DNA of 42,368 bases from Dysgonomonas sp. 25. Its GTDB lineage: Bacteria; Bacteroidota; Bacteroidia; Bacteroidales; Dysgonomonadaceae. The stretch is from NCBI RefSeq assembly GCF_010501075.1, contig NZ_QVMN01000016.1, positions 1 to 42,368 on the forward strand. Reading direction: 5' to 3'. The notes under the pieces are model-generated. The model did no database searches. It was not told the origin of the DNA and worked only from the letters and a program-made list of their open reading frames with translations. Both the position numbers and the translations under genes were made by a program. Shown one piece after another: positions 1-8,012 of this stretch; within the stretch, counting starts at the first letter, position 1; each line of letters starts with the position of its first letter.

Positions 1-110
1 TTTTCATGTTATAAAAGAATAAGCCACCTCCCCCTGCCCCCTCCACAAGAGGGGGTAACAGAAAAAGATGATGTGAATAAATAGTTGATTTATAGCTTTT
101 AGCCATTAGC

Positions 111-140
111 CGATAGCTATTAGCTTTATTGTCATCCCGA
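111..140 (+). repeat. Dispersed 30-bp repeat, copy 1
   Basis: A 30-bp unit ending in TTTATTGTCATCCCGA. It matches 321-350 with three mismatches, and both copies run on into a GAGGGA-GCTCG/ATCTCG-like tail. Confidence 0.7.
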
Positions 141-320
141 AACGGAGTGAGGGATCTCGGTGCGTTCTTACTAATTGTCTTCACTTTTAAGTGGAGGTCT
201 CGAAAGGTTGGTTCAAAAATGGCTTTAGCCAAATATCTTTTGACTAAAGTCATCTCCTGAAAGATGCAACTATATCCACGCCTTAAAAGGCGTGGCAACA
301 TTAGACTGTTATCCGTTGAC

Positions 321-350
321 TGATAGCTGTTAGTTTTATTGTCATCCCGA
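321..350 (+). repeat. Dispersed 30-bp repeat, copy 2
   Basis: Second copy of the unit at 111-140, same orientation, 210 bp further on, 27 of 30 positions identical. Confidence 0.7.
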
Positions 351-657
351 GTGGATACGAGGGAGCTCGTTCCGATTTGGGTGTAGGGGGCAAACATCGT
401 TCGGCGAAGCGCAGGCGAGCCAATAAACATTGCCCCGTATATATCGATTCGCGGGCGCACACGCAGGTGTGTCCCTACAAAATTTCTATTGTTGATAGAA
501 GAGGATGATATACTTCCCCCTTCGGGGGATTGAGGGGGCCTGCTATTGCCTGAAAAATGGCCCCACATTCCCCCTTCTGCAGAGGGGGACGGGGGGAAGC
601 ATCCACGGTCATCGCGACCCGGGATGCCCCTGGTATTAACACAAGCAATTATTAAGT

Positions 658-732
658 TGACATGTAGACGAGTTGACCAGTAAACAAGTTTATTCCATTC
701 TTGTATACTCGTATACTTGTCTACTCGTTTAC
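658..732. repeat. Inverted pair of degenerate 8-bp-period repeats
   Basis: Four consecutive 8-bp units of the form nnACnnGT (658-689, for example AGACGAGT and AAACAAGT) are followed by an 11-nt spacer and four units of the form TnGTnTAC (701-732, for example TTGTATAC and TCGTTTAC). The second block is the reverse-complement type of the first, so the locus can fold into an imperfect hairpin. A run of T follows at 733-740. An open reading frame that crosses this region is an artefact of the repeat. Confidence 0.75.
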
Positions 733-789
733 TTTTTTTTGAAAAAAATACCCAGAAGATTTGGTGGACTAATCGAAAATAGCTATATT

Positions 790-815
790 CGTGTGTGTGT
801 GTGTGTGTGTGTGTG
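790..815. repeat. (GT)n dinucleotide microsatellite
   Basis: About twelve GT units in a row, roughly 270 bp upstream of rlmD and not inside a credible gene. Such long dinucleotide runs are uncommon in bacteria and may vary in length. Confidence 0.9.
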
Positions 816-1046
816 CACGCGAAAGAGCAATCATCATATTGATATGAAGAATATTAAATAAAAATATATGCTTATAATTGCTCACTATTTGCACGATAAT
901 ATTACTTTATGATATTGCAAATATAAATGAAATATTCCTAAGCGATTGCATTTTTCTGAATTTTAACATAGAATAATACTGCCTTCGCAGGATATTTTCG
1001 ATACATAGAGGCCATATTATGCAGATCGGAAATCATAAAAAAGCAC

Positions 1047-1054
1047 TATCTTTG
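1047..1054 (+). promoter_or_regulatory. Bacteroidota -7 box upstream of rlmD
   Basis: TATCTTTG matches the Bacteroidota -7 consensus TAnnTTTG, 29 bp before the rlmD start codon. A clear -33 TTTG at the right distance was not found. Confidence 0.55.
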
Positions 1055-1083
1055 CGGACACGCATAAAATCAAGATCAACGGA

Positions 1084-2499
1084 ATGGCACGGAAAAAGAA
1101 GAATTTACCATTGTTAGAACATGTAGAAGTAGTAGATATTGCAGCAGAGGGCAAGGCAATTGTGAAAGTCGATGATATGGTCGTATTTGTACCTTATGTC
1201 GTTCCTGGAGACATTATCGATCTGCAAATCACCCGCAAAAAGAATCGTTATGCCGAAGGGCGTGCCGAACGGATAGTAAAGGATTCGCCTGTCCGCGTAG
1301 AGGCTTTTTGCGAGCACTTCGGTACATGTGGCGGCTGCAAATGGCAGATTCTCCCTTACTCCGAGCAATTGAAATACAAGCAGAAACAGGTGACGGATAA
1401 CCTGACGCGCATCGGGAAAATAGCATTGCCCGAAATATCGCCTATCTTAGGTTCTGAAAAAACAGTCTTCTACCGCAACAAGCTGGAATTTTCTTTCTCC
1501 AATAAAAAATGGCTGACGCAGGAAGTCGTTAATTCGGGCGAAAGTTTCAATAATATGCAGATGAATGCTTTGGGATTCCATATCCCCGGGCGATTCGATA
1601 AAGTGCTCGATATCAATAAATGCTGGTTGCAAGACGATGTTTCGAACCAGATACGGAATTTTATCCGCCGATATGCTATCGATCATGATTATACATTTTT
1701 CGACCTGCGCAATCGCGAAGGCATGCTGCGTAACATGTTTGTCCGCACTTCTACTACGGGCGAACTGATGGTTATCATTGTCTTCTATCAATGCCCCGCT
1801 GATAAACGGGCTACTCTGCTCGATGCAGTCGGCCGGGAGTTTCCGCAGATAACATCGCTCCTTTACATTCTCAACGAAAAAGCGAATGATACCATCACCG
1901 ATCAAGAAGTCCTGACTTGGAAAGGGAATGATTTTATTTATGAGGAGATGGAAGGCTTGCGATTCAAGATAGGGCCTAAATCTTTCTATCAGACCAATAG
2001 CGAACAGGCCTATAATCTCTACAAAGTTGCCCGCGAATTTGCCGGTCTCACAGGGTCGGAATTGGTATACGACCTTTATACGGGTACGGGTACAATAGCC
2101 AACTTCGTAGCCCGCCAAGCGAAACAGGTGATAGGGATAGAATATGTAGAAGAGGCTATAGAAGACGCCAAAGCAAACGCTGCTGCCAATGGCATCGGGA
2201 ATACGCTTTTCTATGCGGGCGATATGAAAAATATTCTGACACAGGATTTCATCAACGAGCATGGCCGTCCGGATGTAATTATCACCGATCCTCCGAGAGC
2301 CGGTATGCACGACGATGTGATAGAGACGATTCTTTTTGCCTCGCCCGAACGGATTGTCTATGTCAGCTGTAACCCGGCGACACAGGCGCGCGATCTGAGC
2401 CTGTTGGATGCAAAATATAAGGTGGTTAAAGTTCAGTCGGTAGATATGTTCCCGCATACCCATCACGTAGAAAACGTAGTGTTGCTCGAAAAGCGATAA
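1084..2499 (+). CDS. rlmD: 23S rRNA (uracil-5-)-methyltransferase RlmD/RumA
   Basis: This 471-residue protein is a SAM-dependent RNA m5U methyltransferase of the RumA family, expected to methylate one uracil of 23S rRNA (U1939 in E. coli). The first ~60 residues look like a TRAM RNA-binding domain. Cysteines in CEHFGTCGGCKWQ (residues about 77-86) and in NKCWL (about 182) match the four ligands of the RumA [4Fe-4S] cluster. The methylase domain shows the SAM-site motif YTGTGT (about residue 335), DPPRAGMH (about 402) and the catalytic-Cys motif YVSCNP (about 426-431). Length fits the family and it starts at the first ATG after a good -7 box. It stands alone; the next gene begins 112 bp on. 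Family assignment is firm, but the exact target base cannot be read from sequence because Bacteroidota carry paralogues. Confidence 0.93.
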   Translation: MARKKKNLPLLEHVEVVDIAAEGKAIVKVDDMVVFVPYVVPGDIIDLQITRKKNRYAEGRAERIVKDSPVRVEAFCEHFGTCGGCKWQILPYSEQLKYKQKQVTDNLTRIGKIALPEISPILGSEKTVFYRNKLEFSFSNKKWLTQEVVNSGESFNNMQMNALGFHIPGRFDKVLDINKCWLQDDVSNQIRNFIRRYAIDHDYTFFDLRNREGMLRNMFVRTSTTGELMVIIVFYQCPADKRATLLDAVGREFPQITSLLYILNEKANDTITDQEVLTWKGNDFIYEEMEGLRFKIGPKSFYQTNSEQAYNLYKVAREFAGLTGSELVYDLYTGTGTIANFVARQAKQVIGIEYVEEAIEDAKANAAANGIGNTLFYAGDMKNILTQDFINEHGRPDVIITDPPRAGMHDDVIETILFASPERIVYVSCNPATQARDLSLLDAKYKVVKVQSVDMFPHTHHVENVVLLEKR

Positions 2500-2611
2500 G
2501 ATTGTCTTTTTGTAAATAAATGTGATTTTTTGATAAAAAAAGTTGCTGGGTTGATTGTGATTGCTTACATTGCAATGTTAAATAATAATCACAAATAAAC
2601 AAGACCAGCTT

Positions 2612-3970
2612 ATGAAAAAATTATTTTGGCCCATTGTTCTGATATTCATCGTGTTCGCCTCATGCGACAATAATGAAATAGAGCAAGACCCACATCAACC
2701 GGACACTAATGTACAAAACACTCGCGTATCTTATGACGAAGCTTTGGATAGATTAGACGAGGCGTTAGGTATGCTCGATTCGTCCGGGAAAAAGAGTACA
2801 AAAAGAGTTATCGCCAATTATTACACTACGGGTGAAGAAAGTCCCACGAAACGTTCGGCAGGAGGAGAAGAGGAAGAAGAACCGTTTCTCTACATTTTCA
2901 ATTTCGAAAATAACGAAGGATTTGCTATTATATCGGGTGATACGCGCACAGTCCCTGTTTTTGCGATAACCGAATCGGGCAATCTGCCTGAAGGAGGGAC
3001 AATTGACAATCCCGGAATGGCTCGTGCTTTGTTGGGGATTGACCAATCGTATAGGGATCAGATCAACGATCCTATAACAGTTCCGGATTTTCAAATCGTA
3101 CCCGGGGAAGATGAACTCAGAATTAAAGAATACCATGTGGAATATACGCCATGGGTAGATACTTATTATCAGGGGCAAAATGCCGATTACGTTGTTTGGG
3201 GACAGGGAGATTGGCGAGATGAGGATTATTGGGTGATAAAAGATCTTCCTTATGACGATTTAGCAGATATTATAGATGGCAAAAGAGCAGTAGCAGGTTG
3301 TGTTCCTACAGCTGTAGCGCAGCTTTGTGCTTATCACAAATTTCCTGCAACTTATAAAGGCTATTCATTCGATTGGAATGAAATGAAAGAACATCGGAAT
3401 TTCACTCATCCTAACGCTAGTTATATATTTGCTTATGAGCAGATCGCCCAACTATACGCTGCAATTAGCACGAAAGAGAACTTAGCTGTCAATTTTGGCT
3501 TAAAAGAGAGTTCTGCCTATAGAAAAGATATTCCCAAAACGCTGAAGAATTTAGGATTTTCTAATGAAGGGCTTTTTGCTGCTTATGACACTAAAATTAT
3601 AATTGAAGAGTTAAAAGGAAAATATCCGGTTGTTGCCTCGGGCTATTCTTTTAAACATAAGGAAAAGATTCTTGGGATTACTATTGATACATATCATGAT
3701 GGGGGACATACTTGGTTGATAGAACGAGTATTGATACGAACAAGAACGATGAAAGAATATTATGAAGGAAAACCTTATGGTTCGAGAGGAGAGGTATACA
3801 CCTATGTCTATTGCAATTGGGGATGGGATGGCTTGAGAAATGGTTACTATCTTAGTGGTATATTCGATACGAATAAAGGTCCGGAAAATATTACAAAATC
3901 AACCTCAACCTCTGGAGAAAAGAACCATTATAAATATAAGTTGGATATAATTTATAATATCCGCAAATAA
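2612..3970 (+). CDS. C10-family (streptopain-like) secreted cysteine protease, lipoprotein
   Basis: A 452-residue protein with a lipoprotein signal (Cys about residue 19 in FASCDN), so probably anchored to an envelope membrane. Residues about 35-160 resemble the Spi/propeptide region of C10 proteases, which keeps the enzyme inactive until processed. The mature part holds the catalytic Cys in AVAGCVPTAVAQ (about residue 230) and the catalytic His in GGHTW (about 365), followed by CNWGWDGLRNGYYL, all hallmarks of peptidase family C10 (SpeB, interpain). A Glu-rich stretch (about 86-91) precedes the inhibitor-like part. Two secreted proteins follow closely (27 and 8 bp), suggesting one operon. 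Substrate unknown: nutrient protein degradation or host interaction are both possible. Confidence 0.88.
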   Translation: MKKLFWPIVLIFIVFASCDNNEIEQDPHQPDTNVQNTRVSYDEALDRLDEALGMLDSSGKKSTKRVIANYYTTGEESPTKRSAGGEEEEEPFLYIFNFENNEGFAIISGDTRTVPVFAITESGNLPEGGTIDNPGMARALLGIDQSYRDQINDPITVPDFQIVPGEDELRIKEYHVEYTPWVDTYYQGQNADYVVWGQGDWRDEDYWVIKDLPYDDLADIIDGKRAVAGCVPTAVAQLCAYHKFPATYKGYSFDWNEMKEHRNFTHPNASYIFAYEQIAQLYAAISTKENLAVNFGLKESSAYRKDIPKTLKNLGFSNEGLFAAYDTKIIIEELKGKYPVVASGYSFKHKEKILGITIDTYHDGGHTWLIERVLIRTRTMKEYYEGKPYGSRGEVYTYVYCNWGWDGLRNGYYLSGIFDTNKGPENITKSTSTSGEKNHYKYKLDIIYNIRK

Positions 3971-3997
3971 TTATTTAACCAAAAATAGACCCCTAAT

Positions 3998-4684
3998 ATG
4001 AAAACTATATATAATATCCTATTGTTTGCATGCTTGATTCTTGCATTCTCAAGTTGCCATAGTACAGAAGATGAACCAATCAGTGGGGCTTTCTATTCCG
4101 AAAACTTTGTGCAAGCCTATATAATTCCTGATAGGATGGAGATAAGTGTTCGAGACTACGGACACTTGCAGAGTTTTATTTATGTGAAGTTCTACGGAAC
4201 GGAAATAGACAATATGTCAGATGCCCACGAAGAACAATTTAGCCTGTATAGCCAGAAATATGGTGATACTCACTATAATCAGAAGTTAGTCCCATTTACC
4301 AATTGGGCTATGGGAGAGGATATCCAGACAATTGACATTCGATGTGATAAAGATATCGATAGTGAACATCCTACCGGAACATCATTAAATGATGTGATAA
4401 AATTATTTGCAGCCTCTCCATATAGATTTATTCAAAACGACTATAAGAAACTTGATGACTATCAAATACCTGAAGATATTGAAGGTCTTTCTTTTAGAGA
4501 AGGATATTATCCTGTTTATAAATTATTATCGGATGTAACAGTGTCTGATCTGACTTTGTTAGCTTATGACTATTATCTGGATATTTTACCATCTCTTTCC
4601 ACTGGCGAATACAATTTCACTATCACAGTGAAGTTCGAAAATGGCAGAATATTAACAGGGACAGTCAAATATGTTGCAGAATAG
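3998..4684 (+). CDS. Putative lipoprotein of unknown function next to C10 protease
   Basis: A 228-residue protein with a lipoprotein signal peptide (hydrophobic residues about 4-18, Cys in SSCHS about 20). No family is recognised. The rest is soluble, Tyr- and Asp-rich and probably mostly beta-strand; the end (YNFTITVKFENGRILTGTVKYV) looks like an immunoglobulin-like or beta-sandwich edge. It lies 27 bp after the C10 protease and 8 bp before an outer-membrane protein, so it may bind or inhibit the protease. In other Bacteroidota, C10 protease genes are often followed by small secreted inhibitors (Spi-like), but no Spi motif is seen here. Confidence 0.75.
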   Translation: MKTIYNILLFACLILAFSSCHSTEDEPISGAFYSENFVQAYIIPDRMEISVRDYGHLQSFIYVKFYGTEIDNMSDAHEEQFSLYSQKYGDTHYNQKLVPFTNWAMGEDIQTIDIRCDKDIDSEHPTGTSLNDVIKLFAASPYRFIQNDYKKLDDYQIPEDIEGLSFREGYYPVYKLLSDVTVSDLTLLAYDYYLDILPSLSTGEYNFTITVKFENGRILTGTVKYVAE

Positions 4685-4692
4685 ATGATAAT

Positions 4693-5379
4693 ATGAAAAG
4701 AACTATCCTCTTCTGTCTGTTGCTATGTGTTGGCGCAATTGCCTTTGCACAGGAGCACAAGAGTCCTATCCGGTTCGGCGTTAAAACGGGATTAAACCTA
4801 TCGACAGCATTTGTTAGCGATGCATGGGAAAGCAAATTCAAACCGGGTTACAATGTGGGCATCACTGCAGAGTGGCAACTGAAAGAGAGATTTCTGATAC
4901 AATCCGGATTATCCTTTACGGCCAAAGGCTCTAAACAAGAGAATTTTAATGCCAGTGATTATGTTGGTGGAGATCCTGATTTTACGCATACATTCAACCA
5001 ATTCTATTTAGAATTGCCTTTATATGCTGCCTATAAGGTAGGTGTTTCAAATCAGATGGATCTTATTTTGGGAGCAGGTCCTTATTTCGCGTATGGCTTA
5101 GGGGGAAAGACCAAACAAAAATTGAATAGTGGTTTCTGGAGCGATGGAACTTCAAAGAGGGAATGGAATACATTTGGACATTCCGATTCTTCTCATGGCG
5201 AATCATTGAAACGGTTTGACTTTGGTGCCGGTATCAAAGCTGATCTCGAATATAAAAACAGGTATGTTCTTGGTATTGGATTTTCGTCAAGTATAATCAA
5301 TATTGCGAGAAAAGGGGGATACCGAGACTTAAAATACAGAAATTTCAATATGGCTATTTCTCTGGGATATAAATTTTAG
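4693..5379 (+). CDS. Outer-membrane beta-barrel protein (PorT/OMP_b-brl-like)
   Basis: A 228-residue protein with a cleavable signal peptide (ending near AFAQ, residue 20) and alternating polar/aromatic strands. It starts with FGVKTGLNLS and ends with NMAISLGYKF, that is, a terminal aromatic residue, the pattern of small Bacteroidota outer-membrane beta-barrels of the PorT/OmpW-like group. It follows the lipoprotein gene by 8 bp and ends 23 bp before a strong terminator at 5403, so it closes the protease operon. Transport or structural role unknown. Confidence 0.8.
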   Translation: MKRTILFCLLLCVGAIAFAQEHKSPIRFGVKTGLNLSTAFVSDAWESKFKPGYNVGITAEWQLKERFLIQSGLSFTAKGSKQENFNASDYVGGDPDFTHTFNQFYLELPLYAAYKVGVSNQMDLILGAGPYFAYGLGGKTKQKLNSGFWSDGTSKREWNTFGHSDSSHGESLKRFDFGAGIKADLEYKNRYVLGIGFSSSIINIARKGGYRDLKYRNFNMAISLGYKF

Positions 5380-5402
5380 GACACTCCAAGATCTATACTA
5401 TT

Positions 5403-5437
5403 TAGAGGTTCTTTATCGGTAAAGAACCTCTATTTTT
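5403..5437 (+). terminator. Intrinsic terminator of the C10 protease operon
   Basis: A perfect 13-bp stem (5403-5415 with 5420-5432), loop TCGG, then a run of T (5433-5437). Confidence 0.9.
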
Positions 5438-5483
5438 GTATATTTGCATGTTATAAGATGCGCCTCGGCAATTTCAAGCAAGC

Positions 5484-5512
5484 TTGATTGCACTCGGCTT
5501 TCACTATATTTG
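5484..5512 (+). promoter_or_regulatory. Bacteroidota promoter upstream of GH43 gene
   Basis: TATATTTG (5505-5512) is a perfect -7 box with TTG (5484-5486) 18 bp upstream. A second TATATTTG lies at 5439-5446, directly after the previous terminator. Between them two CTCGGC copies flank the palindrome CAAGCTTG (5479-5486). Confidence 0.65.
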
Positions 5513-5544
5513 CTTTCTCTAAAAAAACTAAAACCTAACTTACC

Positions 5545-6480
5545 ATGAAATCTTTTTTATTCCTTATTTTATGCAGTTTCCCGTTCCTTTGTTGCGGAGA
5601 CAACAATAGCAATGCCATTACCGAGCCTATTCCTTTAGCCGATCCCTTTATTCTCTATCATGATGGGACATATTATGCTTATGGAACACATTCGGCAGAC
5701 GGGATAGAGGTATATTCCTCCGAATCGTTGAAAGAATGGACGAAACATACGGAGTTGGCATTAAACAAAAAAGATTCTTACGGTGACAAATGGTTCTGGG
5801 CACCCGAAGTGTATTATAATGAGGCGAATAAAAAGTTTTATATGTATTATTCGGCCGAAGAACATATCTGTGTTGCCACTTCCGATTCTCCTTTAGGGCC
5901 TTTTGTGCAGGATGAAAAGAAACCGATGCGTGAAGAAAAAAGTATCGATTCGTCTCTGTTTGTCGATGAGGACGGAACGCCTTACCTCTACTTCGTCCGT
6001 TTCACCAATGGCAATGTGATTTGGGCGGCACAATTAGAAAGCGATTTGATGACAATAAAAGAAGAAACATTGACGTCTTGTATCGAAGTCTCCGAACCAT
6101 GGGAAATGTCTATGGCCAAAGTGGCCGAAGGACCTTCGGTAGTCAAGCGGAATGGTGTTTACTATCTGATATATTCGGCTAATCATTATCAAAGCCACGA
6201 TTATGGTGTAGGCTATGCTACAGCTACCTCACCGTTGGGCGAATGGAAAAAATCTGCAACCAATCCGATATTCCAACATCCGAATCCGGAACTTGTCGGG
6301 GTAGGGCATGGAGCGATGTTTACTGATAAAGCAGGCAAAACGAAATATGTTTTCCATGCCCATTTCAGTACAACCGAAATTCATCCCCGGTTGATGCATA
6401 TAACCGATATGGCTATCTCGGACAAAGGTGTAACTATGAGCAGTGAAAATATCATAACCCCTTATATTATTGTTGAATAA
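5545..6480 (+). CDS. Glycoside hydrolase family 43 protein, lipoprotein
   Basis: A 311-residue five-bladed beta-propeller glycosidase of family GH43 with a signal peptide and lipobox-like end (PFLCCGD, Cys about 17). The three acidic catalytic positions are visible: Asp33 in PLADPF (general base), Asp135 in IDSSLF (pKa modulator) and Glu195 in AEGPSV (general acid). Blade repeats such as GTYYAYGTH, KFYMYYSAE and GVYYLIYSANH support the fold. Members act on arabinose- or xylose-containing polysaccharides; the substrate cannot be told. There is no SusC/SusD pair nearby, so it is an orphan rather than part of a polysaccharide utilisation locus. It has its own promoter, and the next lipoprotein starts 7 bp after it. 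Confidence 0.88.
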   Translation: MKSFLFLILCSFPFLCCGDNNSNAITEPIPLADPFILYHDGTYYAYGTHSADGIEVYSSESLKEWTKHTELALNKKDSYGDKWFWAPEVYYNEANKKFYMYYSAEEHICVATSDSPLGPFVQDEKKPMREEKSIDSSLFVDEDGTPYLYFVRFTNGNVIWAAQLESDLMTIKEETLTSCIEVSEPWEMSMAKVAEGPSVVKRNGVYYLIYSANHYQSHDYGVGYATATSPLGEWKKSATNPIFQHPNPELVGVGHGAMFTDKAGKTKYVFHAHFSTTEIHPRLMHITDMAISDKGVTMSSENIITPYIIVE

Positions 6481-6487
6481 TGCATCT

Positions 6488-7390
6488 ATGAGAAAGAGCT
6501 TGTTCCTTATTATAGTATTGTTGGCTTTCCTGACCTCGTGCCAGAAGAAGATGTATACCTTGGAGGAAGATGGCGGAGTGGTCGCAAAATGCCGCATCAC
6601 AGGCATGGAAGAGCATGGCGAAAGTATCGAACAAATAGATTCGATATTAACCCTTCGGTTGAAGCATGTAGCTCCGGGCGTAATCCCGACCATACGCTAC
6701 AATGAGCCCGATTCGACGTATGCGATAGAATTGCCCGGGCTGAAAACTGAAAGAATAGCCCCGCTCTTTGCGCATGGAAATATGACTATCTCCGAGATAT
6801 ATACTTATCCCGAAGTGGTACAGATGGAAGTAGGCATGAATCTTGTAGATTCTATCCGCTATTATTATACTTTGGAAATGACGCTTAACCCTTCTCTTTT
6901 GCTTTCGAATATAAACGAAGTCGCTGTTGCTACTGTGGATAGCATTATAGGAGTAAACAGGGAAAGAGCAAATTTTCCGGAGGATATAAAATTTGCATGG
7001 GAATATGTGGACGGCGAAAGGGCAAATCTTTATATGTTGCGCGATACAGATGCCAATATAAACATAAACAGGACATTTAAAAAGAGTGCTATCAAGCCGG
7101 GAATAGAAGACAGGTATGACCAAATGGATATTACGCTGAATGATGAAGGTGCAGAACAATTCTATGACCTTACCAAAAAGAATATCGGGAGGATATTGGT
7201 TATCTGTGTAGATAACACTGTTTTGCTGGCTCCTATGGTATACTCCGAGATAGAAGGCGGGCAAATAACGATTTCGGGAACCCGTTCCAAGAGCGGACTT
7301 ATGCTTTTGAACAGCCTTTTGTATTCGCCTATAATAAAGAGCGATATAGAAATTCTGGCAACAACCATAGTAGATAAACCGAATATTTAG
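6488..7390 (+). CDS. Lipoprotein with SecD P1 head-like domain
   Basis: A 300-residue protein read from ATG 6488, which gives a clean lipoprotein signal (FLTSCQKK, Cys about 18); an earlier in-frame ATG at 6470 would sit inside the end of the GH43 gene. The C-terminal half, from about residue 205 (QMDITLNDEGAEQFYDLT) through VDNTVLLAPMV to GGQITISGT, has the pattern of the SecDF first periplasmic head domain. Here it is separated from any SecD membrane part. It may bind unfolded exported proteins or other ligands. It is 7 bp after the GH43 gene and may be co-transcribed. Function is inferred from the domain only. Confidence 0.72.
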   Translation: MRKSLFLIIVLLAFLTSCQKKMYTLEEDGGVVAKCRITGMEEHGESIEQIDSILTLRLKHVAPGVIPTIRYNEPDSTYAIELPGLKTERIAPLFAHGNMTISEIYTYPEVVQMEVGMNLVDSIRYYYTLEMTLNPSLLLSNINEVAVATVDSIIGVNRERANFPEDIKFAWEYVDGERANLYMLRDTDANININRTFKKSAIKPGIEDRYDQMDITLNDEGAEQFYDLTKKNIGRILVICVDNTVLLAPMVYSEIEGGQITISGTRSKSGLMLLNSLLYSPIIKSDIEILATTIVDKPNI

Positions 7391-7470
7391 ATCGGCGGTG
7401 TAATTTGTTATTTAACAAATAAAACTAAAAAAATAGTAGTTAACGTTTCATAACATTATAAAATATTGTA

Positions 7471-7478
7471 TATCTTTG
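7471..7478 (+). promoter_or_regulatory. Bacteroidota -7 box
   Basis: TATCTTTG matches TAnnTTTG, 41 bp before the chosen ATG (7520) of the small lipoprotein. This places transcription inside the longer reading frame that starts at 7466 and so rules out that earlier start. Confidence 0.65.
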
Positions 7479-7519
7479 CCACTGGTAATTTTTTAATAAT
7501 TAAAAAAACACTCAAAACA

Positions 7520-7876
7520 ATGAAAAAAATTTTAATGGTTATTGCAATCGCTGCAATGTCAGTATCTTTTGTAGCATGTGGTGGTTCTACTGCTAATTCA
7601 GGAGAAGGCACAACTGAAACTACAGAAACTACAGAGTCAAGTTCATCTTCAAGCAGCAATGCTCTTGCTGAATACGAAAAAATCTGTAACAAGATGATCG
7701 AACTTGGTCCTAAAATTAAAGCTGGTGATGCTTCTGCTATTCAAGAGTACACAAAAATTTCTGAAGAGTATGCAAAATATGCACAAGATCATGCAGAAGA
7801 TTTTGCAAAATTGACTCCAGAAGAAGCTCAGAAACTTGCAGAATTGGGACAAAAAGTTGCACAAGCTATGCAGTAA
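7520..7876 (+). CDS. Small lipoprotein with Ser/Thr-rich linker and helical domain
   Basis: A 118-residue protein starting at ATG 7520 (MKKILMVIAIAAMSVSFVACGG), which gives a textbook lipoprotein signal with Cys about residue 20. The upstream ATG at 7466 overlaps the promoter and is rejected. After the Cys come a low-complexity Thr/Glu/Ser linker (about 30-45) and about 70 residues of charged amphipathic helix (EEYAKYAQDHAEDFAKLTPEE region). It resembles short DUF6591-type Bacteroidales lipoproteins, but this is not certain. It is monocistronic, between its own promoter and a terminator. Confidence 0.8.
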   Translation: MKKILMVIAIAAMSVSFVACGGSTANSGEGTTETTETTESSSSSSSNALAEYEKICNKMIELGPKIKAGDASAIQEYTKISEEYAKYAQDHAEDFAKLTPEEAQKLAELGQKVAQAMQ

Positions 7877-7899
7877 TTGAATCCATTCTCTGGAATGAA

Positions 7900-7943
7900 A
7901 AAACAAGGGGCAGTCTCAAAGAGGCTGTTCCTTTCTTGTTTTT
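7900..7943 (+). terminator. Intrinsic terminator after small lipoprotein
   Basis: Long imperfect hairpin: AACAAG pairs CTTGTT outside, and GGGGCAGTCTC pairs GAGGCTGTTCC inside around an AAA loop; a T run follows the outer stem. Confidence 0.8.
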
Positions 7944-7965
7944 AGGAGAAAATCATTTATCTTTA
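7936..7965 (+). promoter_or_regulatory. Promoter of asd
   Basis: TTG (7936-7938), 19-bp spacer, TATCTTTA (7958-7965), one base off the TAnnTTTG -7 consensus; the asd ATG follows about 48 bp later. The -33 overlaps the arm of the preceding terminator. Confidence 0.55.
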
Positions 7966-8012
7966 CTCCCTCAATTTTTCGGAGTATATAACCGCAACAT
8001 TTAAAGTATAGA

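Larger units (their letters stand above)
1..660. other. Gene-free mosaic of dispersed intergenic repeats
   Basis: No convincing gene is seen. The stretch is built from several short repeat-like pieces: C-run/G-run inverted pieces (about 24-56 and 562-596), a CCCCCTTCGGGGG-type hairpin at about 514-536, two diverged copies of a 30-bp unit (111-140 and 321-350), a CCACGCCTT/AAGGCGTGG hairpin at about 276-296, and a GGGCGCACACGCAGGTGTGT-type hairpin near 453-474. Such pieces are typical of dispersed intergenic repeats in Bacteroidota genomes; that attribution is from general knowledge, not from a search. Confidence 0.6.

Noticed and set aside
673-861. 62-codon open frame
   Set aside because: It translates the 8-bp repeat array and the GT microsatellite; no protein-like pattern.
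1447-2466. Long antisense frame (339 codons) within rlmD
   Set aside because: Shadow of the rlmD coding frame; no motifs, and rlmD is certain.
7466-7519. Earlier start for the small lipoprotein
   Set aside because: It lies on the -7 box and would hide the signal peptide behind 18 extra residues.
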